A DNA stretch of 33,060 nucleotides, from positions 1-33,060 of the IMG/VR virus record IMGVR_UViG_3300007725_000013; one strand, given 5' to 3'. Numbering within the stretch: the stretch's first letter is position 1; the number at the start of each line of letters is the position of its first letter. Shown piece by piece: positions 29,963 to 33,060 of the stretch. The stretch is from a virus. The translations under genes were made by a program, and so were the position numbers. The notes beneath the pieces were generated by a model. It saw only the letters and a program-made list of their open reading frames with translations. It did no database searches and was not told the DNA's origin.

Positions 29963-31735
29963 CTACAATGTACTACTTAATATATTTGAAACTGTATCAG
30001 TGCCAACATTCTTCATTCTTAACTGAATGTATTCAGCTACGTAAATTGGTTTAATATAAACATCGACAACAATTGCGTTTGGATCATTTTTATCAGGGTG
30101 AACTTCAACTCTACCCCAATCAATGCCGCGACTAGCTTTTACATTTTCTAAGAAACGTTTAACTTCTGATGTAATCATGCCGCGTAAATCCACAGTGTTC
30201 TCTTTAAATAGGTGTAATCTTAAATTTCTAGCTACTATTTTTTCGACATGGTTAAATAATGCTCGAACATTTACCCTATTAAACGATGTTGGAATAGTCG
30301 TATATGTCTTCTGAGTCATAAGTGCACCGTCTTCAACAAAGTTAAGACCATTCCTGTAATAAATTTTCTTACGTCTATCGTCAACTTGAATAAGCATTTT
30401 ATACATATTTTTAATGATGCCACGTTCTAGACCAGCTGCGACTGTCCATGGCGAATCATAACTCGATTTCGCCTTTAGTCCAGCAATATCGCCAGCTATA
30501 TTAATTGCTCTATACTTATTAGTGAATGGATCAAGCTGTTGTTTAGCATTCATTGTAAAGTGTACATATTGACTAAACGGAATACTATCAAGATATTTGT
30601 CAATCTCAACATAAACATCTTCAGATTTATTAAAACCGAAAAATTGTTGTTTAATTAATAATTCTCTATGATCTTCAAGATGGAAAATCTTTTTAATGCC
30701 AAATTGGAATATCTCTAAGAACGTTAAATAAATCGCAGGGATGCCAATAAATGCAATGCAATCTTTTCGTGTTTCTGCAATATCTACTGCTAGAGCATTA
30801 TCTATGTCATTACCGATGATAATATCAATATCATAATTATCGACATGTTTTAATATTTCGTGTGATTCTTTAAATAATATAGATGAAGGTACGCTATTAG
30901 CTCCACCATTCAATTTAATGATATTATCACCGTAGTACGAACGTACCAATTGAACACCGGAATTTCCGTCGACTAATGCATAATTACCATCAATTAAAAA
31001 TATGTCGCCATCAGCGCTGATATCATAGTTGCCATTATAGAGATATTCATTCCCGTTAAAATAATCAAAATTCCCATTAAAATGCATATAATTTTCGTCG
31101 TAAAACGCATTACTATATGCACTTAAACGTGACTTAACGTAAATGTAATTAGATTCGTCGTTTATTTGATCGATATTTGTTGATGTTTTAAAGAAACTTT
31201 CTACAACCTGATCTTTTCTGAAAATAACGAAACCATAATAATCTTCTTTAAAACTTGGAAAAACGTCTCTTGCTTTCGTATTACCTTTTAATGGAACGTT
31301 TAAGTCCCAATCAACCTTTGTAATAACTGCTACTGATAATAGGTTTCCCCATTCACCAGCTGTTTGTGCGACAAATGTAAAATACTCGTTTGAGGGAACA
31401 ACGATTGTCGATTCCTTTTCCCTAAATTCGTCATCGTCATTAATGACGTCGATAGGGCCTATCGATGATGCATTAAATGTATAGTCACCAGAGGATCTAT
31501 TAACCCATATACCATTAGCATATTGTAGATAATTATATACCTGATACCAGTCGTTGTAATTAGAGTTTGTAGCCCTACCAAATGTAAGTTTAAACTGATT
31601 GGCAGTCTTAATGAAAACTGGTTTATTAATCGGACCTTTTTCGAACATCCCAACGAACGCGGCAATGTCGCCGCTTTCACGATAATATATCGGTTGAACA
31701 TTATCTGCGGTTGTTGTAATTACATCAGGAGTCAT
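29963..31735 (-). CDS. gp18: Tail sheath protein gp18-like
   Basis: 590 aa (T4 gp18 is 659). The N-terminus (YYRESGDIAAFVGMFEKGPI, then FKLTFGRATNSNY) and TAGEWGNLLSVAV are typical of contractile sheaths. So is the C-terminal core: RGIIKNMYKMLIQVDDRRKK, FVEDGALMTQKTYTTIPTSF, NRVNVRALFNHVEKIVARNL and DLRGMITSEVKRFLENVKAS. Between residues about 217 and 258 there is an unusual run of seven-residue NGN/DGN units (FNGNFDYFNGNEYLYNGN), probably a surface extension. The sheath contracts around the tube at infection. Here the gene is on the strand opposite the tube genes and about 28 kb away, unlike T4, where 18 and 19 are adjacent. A second sheath gene outside the window is possible. Late promoter 24 bases upstream; ribosome site weak. 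Confidence 0.9.
   Translation of the reverse strand: MTPDVITTTADNVQPIYYRESGDIAAFVGMFEKGPINKPVFIKTANQFKLTFGRATNSNYNDWYQVYNYLQYANGIWVNRSSGDYTFNASSIGPIDVINDDDEFREKESTIVVPSNEYFTFVAQTAGEWGNLLSVAVITKVDWDLNVPLKGNTKARDVFPSFKEDYYGFVIFRKDQVVESFFKTSTNIDQINDESNYIYVKSRLSAYSNAFYDENYMHFNGNFDYFNGNEYLYNGNYDISADGDIFLIDGNYALVDGNSGVQLVRSYYGDNIIKLNGGANSVPSSILFKESHEILKHVDNYDIDIIIGNDIDNALAVDIAETRKDCIAFIGIPAIYLTFLEIFQFGIKKIFHLEDHRELLIKQQFFGFNKSEDVYVEIDKYLDSIPFSQYVHFTMNAKQQLDPFTNKYRAINIAGDIAGLKAKSSYDSPWTVAAGLERGIIKNMYKMLIQVDDRRKKIYYRNGLNFVEDGALMTQKTYTTIPTSFNRVNVRALFNHVEKIVARNLRLHLFKENTVDLRGMITSEVKRFLENVKASRGIDWGRVEVHPDKNDPNAIVVDVYIKPIYVAEYIQLRMKNVGTDTVSNILSSTL
30962..31087. repeat. Seven-codon NGN/DGN repeats in the sheath gene
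   Basis: About six degenerate units of 21-24 bases encode (F/Y/L)-x-(N/D)-G-N-x-x. They lie in the middle of the sheath gene, outside the conserved core. Confidence 0.7.
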
Positions 31736-31758
31736 CAGCTCTTTTACCTTGTTTTATA

Positions 31759-32043
31759 CTATTTATAAGCAGGTAAAAGTGCTACGAAGTCTTTTGGAAT
31801 ACTCCTATTGGCATATTTTATTTCATTGATGATGTCATATGTAGTCTTCCATACGTCACCGATCCATATAGAAAGTGCTTTACACTCATCGTAATAATGA
31901 TTTCCAGTAACTAAATATTTAGCGATAGAATCTTCGGTTTTGTATCCTAAACTTTTAACAGTTTTTGTAATGTGCTCCTGCGCTAGTTTTTCTAGCACAG
32001 GGATAGCAACTATTTTTTCTAATTCTTCTTTTGATCTTCTCAT
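31759..32043 (-). CDS. Small protein of the tail region, unknown
   Basis: 94 aa, slightly basic, helical. VAIPVLEKLAQEHITKTVKS, then NHYYDECKALSIWIGDVWKT, TYDIINEI and SIPKDFVALLPAYK. The YYDECKALSIWIGDVW segment, with Cys and several aromatics in an amphipathic helix, is the most distinctive part and recalls small tail-assembly proteins of other phages, but I cannot name a family with confidence. Its ATG overlaps the stop of the upstream gene by one base (TAATG), so it is translationally coupled to it. It lies just before the sheath gene; a tail or fibre assembly role is inferred from position. Confidence 0.65.
   Translation of the reverse strand: MRRSKEELEKIVAIPVLEKLAQEHITKTVKSLGYKTEDSIAKYLVTGNHYYDECKALSIWIGDVWKTTYDIINEIKYANRSIPKDFVALLPAYK
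31760..31767 (-). promoter_or_regulatory. T4-type late promoter box before the sheath gene
   Basis: TATAAATA on the - strand, 24 bases before the ATG and at the 3' end of the 94-aa gene. It is flanked by the inverted repeat CTTTTACC (31741-31748) / GGTAAAAG (31772-31779), which could fold in read-through RNA. Confidence 0.72.
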
Positions 32044-33060
32044 TATGATACCCTTATTGTAAAGTTTCCATCAATCAGTGCAGTAAACCTAATAATTCTA
32101 TCTTCGAATTGTTCAACGTTGAATTCTTCACCAATGTGTGCATATTGATGAGTTACGTTACCGTCATAACTAATTACCGTTCCAGAATATACCGGTGTTT
32201 GTGTTTCTTGTGAAGTCTTAAAGATAACAGCTAAATCCAACTCTGTTGCAAGAGTATAAGTTTCTTGCGACCAATCTTTAATAGCTTCTGCCTGAATTGA
32301 ATCCATTCTATTGATTTCGATTGACATCGCCTCAGTTAATGCTTCAAATTCGTTGTTATTTGTACAAGTTACCCAATTCTCATTTGTATTAAACCCGGAT
32401 ATTTGAACTTTATTGCCATCTACGTTGTAGGAATCAATAACTGGATAATTGCTGTTTTCAAAGTCGTTATAAATGAATACAATATCCCCATCATCCATTT
32501 GCTTCAAGATAATATTGTTTGTATCCCAAACGTTGATTACTGTATCAGTTAAAACATCAACGAAATCTTCATCTACAATCTTAATATAGGCTGAACCAGT
32601 ATCAATGTTTTTGTACGTAATCATTGTATTTCCATTGCTCATTGACCAAGCACTAATATAATCTACACCGTATGTTGTCCAAGGAGTGGTCGCTGTAACT
32701 TGAGACCCGGCTGAATTATATATTGCGTATGACGCATAATTGTTGTTTGAGCCATCTGAAAATACGAATAAAATATTATCGTTGTTTAGCGTTTTAACAT
32801 GTTGACTAATTGTCTGTGAAGCATTGAATGTAGTTTCTGGTACAATGATTGAACCTGCTGTATTCATCACGACAAATTTGCCATGCCCAGTTACACCGTC
32901 AGTCCAAGAAATAACACCGTTTGTACTGCTTAGTTGTGTCATATCAATCTTACTTGGAAGGTAGGCGAATGTTTTCTTAGTAACTACAATCGATGTTGAT
33001 TCGTTTATAATTAGGAATTTACCGTTATCATCTGAATCTCTAAATGCTAACGCAACATTT
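32043..33060 (-). CDS. Beta-propeller-like structural protein, 5' end outside window
   Basis: The frame runs open through the right edge; the ATG at 32942 is internal, because codons upstream of it continue the same repeat style (GKFLIINESTSIVV before, GKFVVMNTAGSIIV after). At least 339 residues are visible. About every 45-55 residues there is a unit with a small-aromatic strand, N/D-G turn and IYNSAGSQV-like strand: FVVMNTAGSIIVPETTF, YASYAIYNSAGSQVTATTPW, YIKIVDEDFVDVLTDTVI, VIDSYNVDGNKVQISGF. This is consistent with the blades of a beta-propeller. The C-terminal 100 residues are different, with an EEFNVEQFEDRIIRFTALID strand region and a possible baseplate-attachment domain. Probably a fibre or baseplate-associated protein of late expression. 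Confidence 0.72.
   Translation of the reverse strand, partial: NVALAFRDSDDNGKFLIINESTSIVVTKKTFAYLPSKIDMTQLSSTNGVISWTDGVTGHGKFVVMNTAGSIIVPETTFNASQTISQHVKTLNNDNILFVFSDGSNNNYASYAIYNSAGSQVTATTPWTTYGVDYISAWSMSNGNTMITYKNIDTGSAYIKIVDEDFVDVLTDTVINVWDTNNIILKQMDDGDIVFIYNDFENSNYPVIDSYNVDGNKVQISGFNTNENWVTCTNNNEFEALTEAMSIEINRMDSIQAEAIKDWSQETYTLATELDLAVIFKTSQETQTPVYSGTVISYDGNVTHQYAHIGEEFNVEQFEDRIIRFTALIDGNFTIRVS

Noticed and set aside
1-33060. tRNA genes, transposases, integrase or lysogeny genes
   Set aside because: None recognised by eye on either strand. A tRNA scan and repressor/integrase profile search would be decisive.

Overview
The window looks like part of the genome of a T4-like contractile-tailed phage (myovirus), probably from a marine or other aquatic Gram-negative host. 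Evidence: a gp21-gp22-gp23 head cassette, gp19-type tail tube proteins, a gp18-type tail sheath, eleven perfect copies of the T4 late-promoter box TATAAATA placed just upstream of genes, AT-rich DNA, Shine-Dalgarno starts and a few sigma70-like promoters. No tRNA, IS element, integrase or CRISPR array was recognised. The host assignment is inference.

Layout. Positions 1-5452 are on the + strand: three gp19-like tail tube genes (the first cut by the window edge), an uncharacterised 175-aa gene, a small 69-aa gene, prohead protease, scaffold and major capsid protein. A 12-bp UUCG hairpin at 5473-5500 ends this block and also the opposing one. Everything from 5518 to 33060 is on the - strand. 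In the direction of transcription (right to left) it holds a partial propeller-like structural gene, a 94-aa gene, the tail sheath, and a series of fibre/structural genes. These are followed by a tandemly repeated module of three cysteine-rich fibre genes, each followed by a small acidic partner gene. Next come a GT9-like glycosyltransferase and a carbamoyltransferase, then two exported low-complexity proteins whose genes overlap in two hydrophobic frames. After these lies a four-gene set: EF-hand two-TM protein, SNase-like nuclease, DUF1353 protein and membrane-anchored coiled coil. The last parts are folA-thyA-glyA and a cluster of small probable early genes.

How it fits together. folA, thyA and glyA encode the three enzymes of the thymidylate cycle, so the phage could supply its own dTMP and recycle its folate. 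The late boxes divide the structural region into short late transcription units on both strands. A 45-bp exact repeat carrying an extended -10 promoter (TGTTATAAT) precedes two of the small-gene units, and the same extended -10 lies before folA and the carbamoyltransferase. This suggests a shared early/middle class. The most unusual parts are the cysteine-rich fibre/partner triplication (18423-23191), the EF-hand/nuclease/DUF1353/coiled-coil membrane set (9688-12028) and the overlapping exported pair (12092-15107). All functional statements rest on reading motifs by eye; no database search was possible.
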